Below the pieces are notes generated by a model. It was given only the letters and a program-made list of their open reading frames with translations. It did not search any database and was not told the origin of the DNA. Position numbers and translations under genes: made by a program. From the NCBI GenBank assembly GCA_000226015.1, contig JH155260.1:180214-204746 (forward strand): a stretch of DNA of 24,533 nucleotides, given 5' to 3'. This DNA comes from Mnemiopsis leidyi. Its lineage: Eukaryota; Ctenophora; Tentaculata; Lobata; Bolinopsidae. Shown here piece by piece: positions 1 through 13,800 of the stretch (position 1 is its first letter; each line of letters begins with the position of its first letter).

Positions 1-54
<54 letters not shown>

Positions 55-90
55 CCCTCTCTCTCTCTCAGTCTCTCTCTGGTGCTGTAC
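1..90. repeat. (CT)n microsatellite
   Basis: The window opens inside a nearly pure CT dinucleotide run, interrupted only a few times near positions 52-90. The left end is cut by the window, so its full length is unknown. Confidence 0.95.
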
Positions 91-1006
91 TCTCTGCAAG
101 TAACAGATTAGACTACATTGATAGTATACACGAGAGAGTTCAGGAAGTCCTTCAAATTGGATTAGCCTTGAGCTGATAACCAGCGGAGTGGTGGTTTAAG
201 TTGATTTGAATTTTAGAATATTCAAGAACATTTATTATCTCAGAAGTATAATTTATTGTATAACGAACCGAAACTTATGTTCAAGAACTCGTGAAATTTG
301 TTGGAGTCAGGTAGTGTAAAGATGAGTTAAGGCATAATTAAGGAAAAATCAGTGTGATACGTGTTCTGTATTGTTATAGAAAATTGTACATTTTATAAGC
401 GTTTCCGTTCAGACCAGACTGGCTAAGGGCCAGAATTATCTATCTCAATTTTGAGCTAGGGCACGTAATATCAAATACAATACTTTGCTTCCAACATGTG
501 ACATAAAAATTCAAGTACCGGTTATGGATTAAGTTGAAGAAAAAAATAGCAAAATATCTAATTTGTAGCTGAACATGTGACATTAATTGGAGGTGAATCA
601 AATCCTTCAAAATATGGTCCTAATTCAGTTACAATTAGTTGAAAATTACATAACAGAAGAGTTTGTTGCCCATTTTTGCTCGCTTTTGTACCTTATTCTG
701 ACCTACTGGTCCCAGTAGACCATAATGTTGAACTCATTTGGATACGAACCAGCCTGGAGGGGGTTTACATTTAATTATTTTAGCGGAAATTTAAACGTCC
801 TCTTTAATATTCATCACGATATGGTATTACAGATAAATATCATTGATACACACAGTTTAGCTTCGTATTCTCAGGTCGTATATAATGGCGCTTTCTCCCA
901 TTTAGCTTGTATCCTCAAGAGATAAGAAAGGATGTAAATTCTACGTTATAGCGACACGTTCCATACTTCCTGATTAATTGTAAACTAACTGAGCTGTTAT
1001 GTTGTG
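91..1006. other. No gene recognised (presumed plexin intron)
   Basis: This stretch is AT-rich with stops in all frames, apart from a 66-codon open frame at 725-925 that resembles nothing I recognise. The first plexin exon visible downstream begins in the middle of a PSI domain and needs two bases from an upstream exon. That exon should encode the end of the sema domain. I could not identify it here, so it probably lies left of the window. Confidence 0.5.
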
Positions 1007-1690
1007 GATAACCAATGTACTTTGTCAAACAATACTACAATTGATAACCAATGTACTATGTTCAACAATACTACAATTAATAACCAATGTACTATGTCCA
1101 ACAATACTACAATTGATAACCAATGTACTATGTCCAACAATACTACAATTAATAACCAATGTACTATGTCCAACGATACTAAAATTGATAACCAATGTAC
1201 TATGTCCAACAATACTACAATTGATAACCAATGTACTATGCCCAACAATACTACAATTAATAACCAATCTACTATGTCCAACAACACTACAATTAATAAC
1301 CAATGTACTATGTCCATCAATACTACAATTGATAATCAATGTACTATGTCCAACAACACTACAATTAATAACCAATCTACTATGTCCAACAACACTACAA
1401 TTAATAACCAATGTACTATGTCCAACAATACTAAAATTAATAACCAATGTACTATGTCCAACAATACTACAATTAATAACCAATGTACTATGTCCAACAA
1501 TACTACAATTAATAACCAATGTACTATGTCCAACAATACTACAATTGATAACCAATGTACTATGTTCAACAATACTACAATTAATAACCAATGTACTATG
1601 TCCAACAACACTACAATTAATAACCAATGTACTATGTCCAACAACACTACAATTAATAACCAATATACTATGTCCAACAACACTGCAATT
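1007..1690. repeat. 36-bp minisatellite, 19 copies
   Basis: The unit is about 36 bp and is repeated 19 times with few substitutions. The consensus has the core CCAATGTACTATGTCCAACA followed by ATACTACAATTRATAA. Because 36 is a multiple of three, most frames stay open through the array. On the + strand one frame reads repeated NQCTMSNNTTI-type units, each with an NNT(T) glycosylation sequon and usually one Cys. The array ends about 50 bp before the acceptor of the first visible plexin exon. It is most simply an intronic minisatellite. Confidence 0.95.
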
Positions 1691-1739
1691 GAAAACCACG
1701 TGACTAGATATCGATAACTTACCCACATTACAATTTCAG

Positions 1740-1842
1740 TTGTTCGGAGTGCAGCAAAGTGGAGAAGTTTTGTGCCTGGTGTCCGCTTGAGGGGAAGTGT
1801 AGTAAAAAAGACGATGCTATCTGTCACGAGTACAAAGTCACT
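1740..1842 (+). CDS. Plexin exon a: PSI domain 1
   Basis: The acceptor is ..CAATTTCAG and the donor is GTAAGT. The exon opens with one base completing a codon, then reads CSECSKVEKFCAWCPLEGKC, the CxxC...CxWC...C pattern of a PSI domain. It ends in phase 0. The N-terminal part of the PSI should come from an exon left of the window. Confidence 0.93.
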
Positions 1843-4800
1843 GTAAGTTACTGCACTTTGTTTCTGTTTGTAATTATGTCATTTCTTCTGTTTGTCTCCA
1901 CGGAAGTTCTTACTGTTAAAGTGAAATTGCTAACTTGGAAAGTTCCAACTTCGATCCTAAGTCACTAAATTCTGAATATCTCCGGTTGACCACTGCTCTT
2001 ATTTGAATTATTTAACTTTTCGTTCCAATATTTACTACCTAACTTATCTACTTATTTCAGGACTCAACTCGGTGTCCCGTCATAACAGAGATTCAGCCCT
2101 CCAAGCTGTCACGTGACACGATTATTAACGTTGTCGTCAACGTTTCATTCCTCCCACAATACCAGGTAATTCTTACACCTGACATGACTATCACTGATCT
2201 TACTATTGTAGTTTATTTGTCAGTAACCAAACCTGCTAACTTATAATCAGTCCTTATTTATCAAACGAATCAATCGAATTTCTCGACCTGCTGTATTTTC
2301 AGCTGAGCGCACCGGTATATCAGTGTATGATATCGAGCAGAACTAACAGTTCACTCACACGACACTTCGAGATCTCTGAAACTGGTTCAAACAACGATAC
2401 TATATTCTGTGACGGAGTCCGGGTAAGCAAAGAGAAGATTTGATGTTTCTAATTTCTGTTTTTCTGTCTTCATTAAGCTTTGAGAAACCGATATGAAAAC
2501 AACGCGACTCAGCGCTGCAATATTTTACAAGTTATGCCCAAAACTTGATTTCATGAATCAACCTAAACTTTTTGTATTTTGCTAGAGTGTATTTTCGACA
2601 GATTTTGTGGTTTTTGGAAGTCTGTTTGCATGCCATGACGGTAGTGGGCATTGTTTTCAAACCGCCAACTCGAGAACGCGTGGAATTTACTGAATTAGTT
2701 GGAACGCGCATTGTATTGCCTTAAAGTTAAAATACGATTTTTCAGCAATTACACAACTTTCTGTTGCGCGCGTTTGTAGATTTGGGCTGGTTCGATCCAG
2801 GTTTTCTTTACATCAAATTTCATATCATATCAACTGTTATGTCATGATTTCAGATCACATTTAATTTTATAAGCCATCGAAGATTTCCGAAATTTTTCCC
2901 CACTTCACAAGGTGTGAAAAGACACTTTTTATCAGGTCCAGAGTGATTTCCCCGAATACCACACCAACCAGAGTGACATTGACATCAGCATTGTCTACGG
3001 GTGAGTTAAATAAAGTTCTCTTCAACTTATAAACCTTGTCTTATTTGTACACAATGTGAGTGCTTTACGCCAGAGATCCTGTTGTTCTTAATTCTCTCCT
3101 TGACACAAACTTGCTCTTCTGCTTGTATTAAACAAACTTAATGTGACTGTTCTAAAAAGTATTTTCCTCCAGAGCAAGAGATGACAACCCTGGAGTTATT
3201 GTTGTAACAAGCCAACGTGAGTTTACTTCAACAACATTTCTTTTATTTGCTACAATTATTGTAAATCTTCTGCCAGTCAAACGAATTGAAGTGATATACA
3301 AACTGATATAAACGCAATATTGACTAGTCACTAACATATCTTCAGTTGCTGTTTACTCCTGTGGTCTTCTAGCTAGTGACTGCGTGCAGTGTGTAGCCGA
3401 TTACAGTATAGATTACAACTGCCGCTTCTGTACAAACAGTTGCGCCTACTCCAGTGACACGCTCTGCGAAAACGAGTCAATTGCAGACACCACTACTTGT
3501 TTGGCAAGAAATACTGAAATTGTAAAGGTTCGATATTTTTATTCAATATCCCTAACACCCTGCAATTTTAGGTTTATATCTATTCATATTCTATTCATAT
3601 TCTGTAGCATTCTTTAGTGTAAAATACTGCTTTTTACATCTTTGGATTTTGACAAACAAAGTTCTATTTTGGACATTTGGAAGAGGTCTGTAGTCACAAG
3701 GAAATTCTAGTTGAGTTTCAATGGGAAAACTTTACGGTTACGGAACACCTAATGTGCAATGTGCAAGGAAATAGGTACAAGAACAGTGGATCAAAACCAC
3801 TGAATTTTATACAATATCTCTGGATTGCACTGTTCTGTCAGCGTGAACATTGCACCTAATCTAAATATTCATTATTCATTGCCCAACCCTCAATATCGTA
3901 AAAGAAAATAATCTTATAAAATCTCAAAATGATGTCGTGAGATTTGTGTTCATATTAATGCCAGAAATATGTCTATTGAAACCCACTGGCATGCTAGCAC
4001 GTCTATTACATGTGTTGACGTAAACTTCTGAAGCGAAGGGGCTACGCACTCTTAAAACATCCTGTCGAAACAAAGTCCGCACCCTCCACGATGTGAATCT
4101 TCGAAAATTCTTGTTGTTTGCAAAGTAGATGATAGGATTTGAGAAGCTTGGTATCAGCTTTAGACAGAGTATCGTCCGTGCGAAGTACTTATTAAAGGCG
4201 ATTGGATGACTTTCTGAGTAAAAATAATGCCATATAAGAAGAGGTAGTGTCGTGAGAAGAAAAGTAAATGTCACCAGGATAACAATCGCTGATTTTTGTA
4301 TTCGTCTCTGATTATCTATCCCAAGCTGAGACTGAGTTCTGACAGCAATGACTATCAGTATGACATTAGCCACGATCATGACAATCGTCGGAAGAAAGTC
4401 AAACACAGCAAAAGCCACTTTCTCAAAGACCATGTCAATATCCCGCCACGTAGTATTCAAGTAGAGATCAAACTGACACTGTGACTGCAGACTGGAGTAA
4501 GCTATAAAGCCGATATCTCTGTTGTAAAACGTAATGAAGGTGGTCCAGGATGGCACGACCATCATGGCAAGGAACACTCCGATTGAAAGGTAAACTTTAT
4601 CCCGAGGTTTGACGGACCTTGAGGCGGTTTCCAGGGGGTATGTGCATCTGTAGAGTCTGTTTAACGAGAGGAGGGTTATGAGGAGCACGTTTCCGATAAG
4701 AAAAGTGTACTTGTTCGCGAAAGTTAGTCGGCAGAGAAGGTCACCCAGCGGCCAGATGTTGTTGTTAATGCTGGCGATTACAGAGGGGAAGATAATGAAG

Positions 4801-7800
4801 AAACTGTGCCCAAAGTCTACCAGGCTTAGAATCTGTATAATGAGGACCTGAAAATTGGTCCGTTATTCCGGCACTTGTATGAAACATGGGAAAATAGATT
4901 AATGATTTTAAAAACAAATTTTGATATTTGATTAAGATGACGGAAATTGTTTACCGAAATAGTGTCAAGCTGGATTGCGCGATGGTATTTTACTGCGTAA
5001 AACACCCAAAAGTTTCCGATCGTACCAAACAAAAAGGCCAGCGAGAAGAATACTGTTATAAGTATCTGTACGTAAATTCCTCGTTCGTCTATTTCAATAA
5101 TTTCTATCATGTCCTACAGTCCTTTGGGATACTCGCTGTTAATTAAATTTTTTAGTCAGCTCATTTGAAGTTTGAATAAATATTTAAGAAACTAGGAAAC
5201 TAGATCAGAAAAATCAGAACAAATAAAAAGCGAAACACAACAAACCATAAAGTTAATTTTATCCGTACTAAAAAAAGAGTCGTGCAATTACTCTACCAAG
5301 ATTAATCTCATTAATCCTCAACTAATTTCACTAATTATTCTAATCCTTGCAAAAATTTATTTCTATTCGTGAAAACAAAAGCATCCCTGTGAGATTGTAA
5401 CTTCCCTACAAATCCGTTGTTTCTATCTTTGAGATAATTATGACGTATCCATGATGACGTATCAACTATCAATTCGTCAATTCATCGAATCCTGTCATAA
5501 TTTATTATTCATCGCAATAGAAATTGATGTTTATGAATATTATTTTGATGACTCAAGCTTTCGAAATCATCCAGCTAATTAAGATAATCTAATTCTAAAA
5601 TTAGGCCGAAGAAACTGCGGATACAACGTTTTCAGCCGATAAAGAACAAAATTGAATCCGCGGCAGGAAAACTATGCGATTCACAAACTAAAGTTACTGA
5701 ATAATCGAATAATTCAAAAAGTTTGTATTCAGCAATGTTTGTATTCAGCAATCAGACAAGGAAAACGATATAGCTTACACTAGAAGAACTGCGGTTGCTT
5801 TTAGTATGGTCGGGATGTGGTACAAAACATGGGTCGGTGTAAAAATCTGACATCTGTAACAATGAACAATGAACATCCTTTTTTAGCGTTTATATGGTCC
5901 AATTAATCTGCATTGAACTGGAGCAATAGGCTGTGGTCTCTGGAGCGTGTTCTGAATATGATATCTTCTTATCATTTTGACACTGCTTAAAACTCTCCTT
6001 ATATAACCCTTATGATGTCTTCATCAATAGGCTACCTATCTCCCTTTTCAGTAGATCTATATTACTATCAGTATTTAAACTGGATGAACTGGAAATATGC
6101 TACCAGAAAATCACGAACTGCGCCCTGTACGTCCCTACAACAAATGAAGCAATCCAACATATATTTATACTATTAGCATGTATAAACAGTGAACAAGAGC
6201 ACTGATGATTGTGCCCATTACGATAGGACATTATTTTGAACCAAACACGTAAAATTCTAACTTCATCATATGTATTATAAATCGGCCGACGTCTTTCAAA
6301 GGTCAGAGTTGCTTGGAGCATAGAAAACTGAACTTTGCTTCAAACGACTTTAGATACTTAACTTAATCAATTTCGTACTTAAAACAAACTAGAATTAAAT
6401 CAATGCACGTTTTAAATAAAAATTGGATTCTAAAATTAGATAAAATCATTAATATGGTTACAAGTCCGTCTACAACTTGGTTGGCATGCAATGTCTACGT
6501 CAGTGTTTACAGGATCACAAAGCAGTTACAATCTTGATCATTTAATTTGTGGAAAATTTGCGGTTACGATTCGGGCTCTCTCGTCACAGCTTGAGGAATG
6601 CCGTTAAAATGGCTCGATGTGGCAGGCTCGATTCTCAGCTGGAGTTTATTTTGTATAGAAATAGATGAGGCATTTGACTCGTTATCTGTCTATACCTATT
6701 GTCTACATTCTATAAGCACTGAAGAAAGTTATGGGTATATTATAACAAAGCTGACTCAATTACCTGTGGAGTCATCTGGAAATAGCAGTAAATCTGAACA
6801 TGTGCTATTATAAGCGATACTTGGCTTATGATTTGGTGTAAATAAAACGATAATGTCAAACCAAAAATATGCCTAACCTTTTTTAGCTATATGCTAACCT
6901 AAGTCAATAAAACATACGGACGATGATCTTTGCCCCCCACTTCCCATTAATGTCCTACGGTTGTCGTCCAGCATTGAAAGTGCTTTTATCAAATAGCCTT
7001 GGGTGCAGTCACGCTATTCGAAAATTGACTAATCTATTTATATCTTTATAAATTCAACTTCTGACGTAATTCCACTATAGCTGTCGATAAGTGATCTAGA
7101 TATCACTGGATATGAACGAGTCTCTTAGTGTCACGCTAAAGATACCCCTCTTCTCTCGGCTAATAAAATTAAGTCCCCGCACAAACTAATAAAATGTCGA
7201 TATCTGAAACATTCCCATATCATTTCCCTCTCCCTGCAGATAATTCCCGACTGGAGTCCTGGAGAGGGCGGTGTCCCGATAACCATTGTCGGGAACAGCC
7301 TGGCAATAGCCGGTAACATCGATATCTACTTCGTCTACAAGGACGGTGTTTCCAATGCGACCCGCGAGTTCCCTTGTCATAACTCCAGAATAATCGACTC
7401 TACGCGGTAGGTGGACTGAAATTTATGGAAATGTAATGAAAAACGGGTTCGTTGTCTGAAATGAAAATAAGAATACAAGAGACCGATATAGAACTGGGCC
7501 GCATAACTTAATTAGTTCGAGAATTTCCTTGGCGTAATTATTGGGATTAAGTTACTATCGAAATAAATGAATGTATTTAAACCTCCTCCCTTCAGGCTGG
7601 TCTGTACAACTCCGAACAGTCTGAAAGAACTGAAACTCCAGCTGTTACACGTGGCGATCTCAACCACTGTGAAGATTAAATACGAGGACGGTTCCCAGCC
7701 GGCTCACAAGTCTGACAAGCAGTTCTTCTTCACGGTACAGTTCTTATCATAATCACATCTAATCAAGTCTGACAAGCAGTTCTTCTTCACGGTACAGTTC

Positions 7801-10800
7801 TTATCATAATCACATCTAATCAAGTCTGACAAGCAGTTCTTCTTCACGGTACAGTTCTTATCATAATCACATCTAATCAAGTCTGACAAGCAGTTCTTCT
7901 TCACGGTACAGCTCTTATCATAATCACATCTAATCAAGTCTGACAAGCAGTTCTTCTTCACGGTTCAATTCTTATCATAATCACATCTAATCAAGTCTGA
8001 CAAGCAGTTCGTCTTCGCGGTACAGTTCTTATCATAATCAAGTCTATTATACAGTTAACTTAAGTTTCTAGGCTGACTTCCTATCATAACTTCATCTTCA
8101 CTTTAAAATCGTTAGCCATTTAAGATTTACTTATGTCAGACTGACAATGAAAATATATTGTAGTGAGGAGTCACGTGTTTGACCCCGACACCCCTCAGCC
8201 GCTGGACATAGCCGAAGTTTTGCCGATCAGAGGTCCGGAATCAGGAGGAACTCAGATCAGACTGAACGGAAGTAAGATCTGTGTTCCTGAGTACACCTCT
8301 GTAACTGTTGGGGACGGGAATGACTGTACCAATGTCATGTAAGTCACTTCTTCACAGGTGTGGTTTTATACATTTTTGTACCAGCCATCCGCCTCTAATG
8401 CTCTGGGGGATTTCTTGGCCTGATTTATTTTCATTTCTTCCGATTTCTAATTTAATTTTTAGGCCCCGTCGTCCAGGATGCTCATGTCACAGAATTTCCT
8501 AAATTTGCCAACACTGCGTGCGTGACCGACGACCGTGTTTATTTTTAGAATTCTAAGCCATACAATATTCCAAACTAGACCTCCTTTTCCGGACACGTAA
8601 CACAAATTCACTCCACAGCTGTAACCTAGAAGGACAAACCCTGGACTGTTTGACTCCCTCCGGATCTGGAAACCAGAGTGTTACGGTGCACCTAGGGGCG
8701 GCGAGCCTGGTTTCTGGGGAGGAGTTCGTGTACGGTGCTGATCCGGTGGTGAACAGTATCTCACCAAACTGTACTCTTCTGGAGGGTAAGTATACTGGTT
8801 ACAGTATATATATAATACAGTATATATAATACAGTATATATATATATAATACAGTATATATAATACAGTATATATATAATACAGTATATATAATATTGGT
8901 TACAGTTCTTACATAACACTCGTGTTACTGTCATCGCTCTAGATATTGGCCCTGGTTCAATGGGAGAATAATGAATATTTATTATTAATTACAACAATGT
9001 AAAGTGTAAAGAATATAGTCTGCCAAAGCGACAAGAATGAAAAAATCTCCTTCAAACGATCTTCTCGCCCATTTAAAATTGACTCGTAATTATTCACAAT
9101 GCTTTGATGTCCGGTCAAGTTGCCTCTCAAGACGATTTACAGTTAAAACAGACTGTCTGGCCGCATCTACTTGCCGTTAGAAGTTTTTCAATGAAAACAC
9201 TCAAGGTCACTCACTTTGACACTTGAATCCTCTGCGAGACCGTGCCCTGTTTTTAAACAAACCGGAATACTTGGCTGGCTTCTAGGATAAAGCCAAGTTA
9301 AGCCAAATTTTTTATTCGGTTTTCCGTGATTTTACTCCGGCAAGCCTACAAAGTTTAGCTCAGTTAAAAGCTCCTAAAATTACACTAATGTCATTGTTAT
9401 TTGGATAACTATTAGCGGTATAAGATGATAAACTGCAAAGTACGAGTACATATAAAGTTCGGGAAAAATGTAATACGAGTCTAGAGGAAATGTACGGGTT
9501 GCAAAATATAAGTACTTAAGACTAAGTATAAGGAATTTAATTCATATACCGAAACAATCTAATCTAAGGTAGGGAGCAATGAAGCATTATTATTACGTAC
9601 GGAAGAACGTTTGAATGTGATATTGCATTTTTTTGTTATACTCCAGAAATTATGGCTCCAAACAGGTGTCATATTACTTTATATCATCCAGTTATATCAT
9701 CTAGTTATATCATCTAGTTAGTGAAGTTGTACATTTGGTAAATATTCACTTCATTTAGCAAATAAAGTGACAAACTTGATAAGATTGTGTAGAACTTGGA
9801 GGTGTTTCTAACAATTTCTGACTGACTTCTATAAAGGATATCTCAGGTAGCGGACAAGCTGCCCTTCTAAGCTTTAAAAAAGTTACGTTGAGTAAAACTA
9901 GTGTGTTAGAAAAAACTGCAGAAATATTTATAGAGAAATGTCACGCTTATAGAACGAAGTGGCGCTCAGTGTTCCATAGAACCAAGATATACTATTTTCG
10001 TGAAGGAGCAAGGCGACACAACCTTGCGGAGTCTAAAATTGAAAATCCAAGGTGTGCGATTCTTTCCATGGAGCTTTAAAGGTCTTTCTGTCAGGCTATT
10101 GGCTCATTTAATCCCTAAGTCGATATTTTACCGAACAGGCCTGCACACTGCTCTTTAAAAATGTTTACGATACGGCAATTAAAATAATCTGTGGTATTTT
10201 GGGCTGATGTAAAGTGATTTCGCTGATCGAATCTGCTTCTCGTAGTGGCATTTTACTAATATAAAATATGGAATTCAAAGTCAATTTTCACAATATTATC
10301 AGACCAATTAGAATAAAACAGATTTGACCGAAAAAAGGGACGGTGCATTTGGTAGAAAAACAGGTTTACGGCGGTAGGCTGTTAGAAAATAGGTAGCACC
10401 GGTCGAAAAATCATCAGCAGCGTACTGAAGTTTGTTGCAAACTGTGAAGTGGCAATTTCTGGCTTGCTTCTAACCATGAAGTTGCTGTCTCCTCTAATTG
10501 ATTTCAACCGGTTCTTTTGTATAAGGCAAATCAGGCTTCATGAATGTCGTCAATATTTTATTATACTATAACATTTTAATTAAAGTCTATTATGATATGC
10601 TAACTTTAGATTACGTTAGATTCATACGTTAGATTCAAATTTTACAACTTGCCGATTAATCCGGTGCAGTATTTTTAAGTATAAATCGTAAAATAACCTC
10701 AGGTGGCCTTAACATCACGGTTTCTGGAAATAACTTCGACATAATCGAAAATCCTCAACTCATCATCAACAGCGATGGAAATTCTCTCGAAAAAAGGAGC

Positions 10801-13800
10801 ACCTGTGATCTTAGTGACGTCACACTTATCGACACAGTCGATCGGGACAACAACAAACTCGTCTTTACGTTGCCTGGCAACAAGTCGGAGTCGTACAGCT
10901 ACAGCTTCAAGATGGATGGGGTGAGTGAGGAACAATAGTTTACTGGAGCCATTTTCAAAAAAACGTTTCATAAGAGGGCAGAATTGCACTCTTGAAGTTG
11001 AATACTAATTTTGCCTCGTTTGTTAAAATCATTGGCTTTTCTGGAAATTTAAGTCAAAATTGATTTGGGCGTGCTTTTTAAAATAACCTGGAAAATAGAG
11101 ATCCCAACATATTGACTACTAAATTTTTAGCCCAAACTTATTAATAAACAAAACGCCGTTTCAAAACGGCAAAAATACGTGAGGAATGGCGGACTACCTC
11201 GAAAACTTTATAGTCATATCAAAGGATATTGGATTTAATGAATTTTCATGCAATACGCACCTTTTATGATATAGACAAGTCAGGTAAGGCTTTTATATTC
11301 CGCAATAAATGCTGGCCTAACCTATCTTGCCTTCATGGACATCACTTTCAATAAGTAAATGGTCGATCACAATAATCCACCATATTCCGCAATGTGCAAA
11401 TCCTTATATCAGAACATCAATTCAAATTTGTAATAAGCAGGCAAACGACAAATACTTATATTTGAGTAAAATGGATTTCGGTAACTCTGCTAAGACAAAT
11501 ATCGCATATGCTCAGCAAATTCTCTGCGACCCTGTCATTAAAACTTTAATGCATGTCTAATTCAAATTGTTTAAGTTTTTCGTCTTTGTCTAATAAAATT
11601 TAATTGTTCCTCTACGACCTGTGTTCCCATAATCAATTGATGACTACACCGATGCTGACGTAAAGTGATACTATCGCTACGTTACTCTGTTTTATGGCTG
11701 GTATAATGGCTGCCACATGTGCAGCATGTCTACTGCAGTTCACCTACTGCTTTATGCTTACTTGTGTTAGCTGTTAGTGACTAACACTTGAAACTTAGTT
11801 ACCACAACAATCATAGAAGTAGAATATCATAAAATTTCAATCCAGTTTGACCACAAAACTAAATTTCTATAAGTAGAGTGAGCTTCTACCAGCTTACATT
11901 TCTTAAATGTAACATTCAGCCGGACCGGTTTTGAAAGCCACGTGTAATCGCATAAAAAATGTCAAAATTCTGGTGAACAAAGCATTTTTGGACTTTAGCG
12001 AATAATCGTGGGTCCCAAAAAAACCATCACTAACTTTCCTTGCCCTCAGGTAATGGAACTGTGCCAAGCTAAAAGAACCATGACCGTGCTGGACACTCCT
12101 CGAGTTATCAGCAACAACTTCGAGGGCGGCAAGAACAACACCCTCTCTTGTGAGATAGACTCGCAATGTCACATCAACATGACGATGACACAAATACACA
12201 GGTGATTTATCTACAAGCGTGGGGAAATCTTTAACTAAATAATAGACTGAAAGAGAGCTCATGTCATCAAATTTATAACAATTCATAAGAGTTACTGATA
12301 GAATTTGTCAAAGTTCTTTAAACTACCGACGACCTTCACCCAGAGACCATATCAATATCTAGGTTCGGAGACCAAGTGACTGTGACGGTAGGTGGCTTGA
12401 AGTGTATAAACTCCACTGTCAAGATGATTGAGGAGAGTGATGGTCAGATCGGCAGATTTGTCTGTGTCGTTCCTATGTTAAAGGATGTCAAGGGTAAGAT
12501 CTGCGTCTTAGTTTCCAGTTTGTTACCAACTGTCCAACAAAATCATCTTTAAATGTGCTACATGTTATTGTCCGTTATATTTGACGATCTTATTGTCCGC
12601 TGAAATAGTTTTAAACTATTTCAACACTACAAATTAAATACATTTATTGAGCCAGAAGATGACAGGTGTTATACCTTTTGAAATATCGCAGAACAGTGTC
12701 TAATTTGTCACAGAAAAGATGCTTACATACCTTATAGTCCTATTCATAACAAAAATTTCGAAGAATGCTCTCTTTCGAGTTCCATTTGACGATCTCTCTC
12801 ACCGATATCCTATTCAGACAGTCTTTTTGGGCCGGAAGGGAGAACAAAGCGAGCTCTGCTAGGCAGCCAAGAAACTGACCGATTTCCGGTAAAACTCAAG
12901 ATTGGATTGTACGAACAAAAGCTGGGCTGGCTCGCTTATGTCGAGAAAGGGTTCCAAATGCTATATATTTACGTAGGGGCAGGTTAGTAAATTTCAAACC
13001 AAGCGTCTATTTTCTATATAAATTGTCCTATTGGTTGAAGTTAAATACTGTGTTGAATACATAAACAGGTTGCACTTCAATCCGCCGACGCCTGCGAATC
13101 TTAAATGTTGGTCCTGTTGATATGACATAATTTTTGAATATTTTACGAGGAAACAAAACCTGCAGGTGTGGTGGCGATATTTATGATAATATTTATCGTG
13201 CTGGTTGTCAAGAATCGGCACGATAAGCATCACATTATCGATCTGGAGAAGAAGCATCAAAAACAGATGGACGATGTGGAGGCTACCTACTGCAAGGCCG
13301 CCCGGCAAGGTTTTTGATTTATTTTCTTGTGATTTTTGGTGTATCGAGATGGCTCGACACTAGTGATAGATTTCCTGATAAGATGTTAATGAACCACTTA
13401 TGCCGCCTTCAGATTTTTATTTAACCTTTATCTGAGGACATTATCTCAACCGCAGAGTTCACTGAGTTGACCCTGATGACTGAGCATACAGCCAATATCA
13501 AGATTGATCCACGAGAAATCCCGTACAGAATCTACTCCGACTATCTTGTTCACATCATGTTTCCAAACGTCGACAAAAAGAAAATACTCAACAATCTTCA
13601 AGTAAGTATTTTAAATTCTATAAACGTAGATGTTCAATGTGCGCCTTTTAGTTATATAACATCAGTTATTGTCCGATTCAAGGTTGAAGGTGGCACGAAA
13701 CTTCAAAGATAATTTGTTTATTTTACTTCTTTTGCCATAGTGCAGAATTACTATTATGATAAAGCTGTTGAACAGAGAAATTAATCGGCCGTTAACTTAT

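Noticed and set aside
725..925. 66-codon frame as the last sema-domain exon of plexin
   Set aside because: It has no sema or PSI motifs, no suitable splice sites at its ends, and does not provide the expected PSI start.
1004..1717. Long open frames on both strands over the 36-bp array as genes
   Set aside because: They arise from a repeat unit divisible by three; they have no proper splice context and no similarity to known domains.
2780..2800. tRNA gene or tRNA-derived SINE
   Set aside because: GGTTCGATCC resembles a B box, but no A box, acceptor stem or other arms are found around it.
3924..5110. Nested GPCR as an opsin
   Set aside because: TM7 has a Lys (residue 282), but it is seven positions before the Asn of NPxxY rather than six as in retinal-binding opsins, so it is one position off.
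7704..7961. Minus-strand KKNCLSDLIRCDYDK repeat frame as a peptide gene
   Set aside because: It is antisense to the 57-bp array and has a 19-residue period because the unit is 57 bp; no start or signal peptide context.
12780..12965. Transposon remnant in the plexin intron
   Set aside because: The segment is somewhat more GC-rich than its surroundings, but I see no terminal repeats, target duplications or coding similarity.
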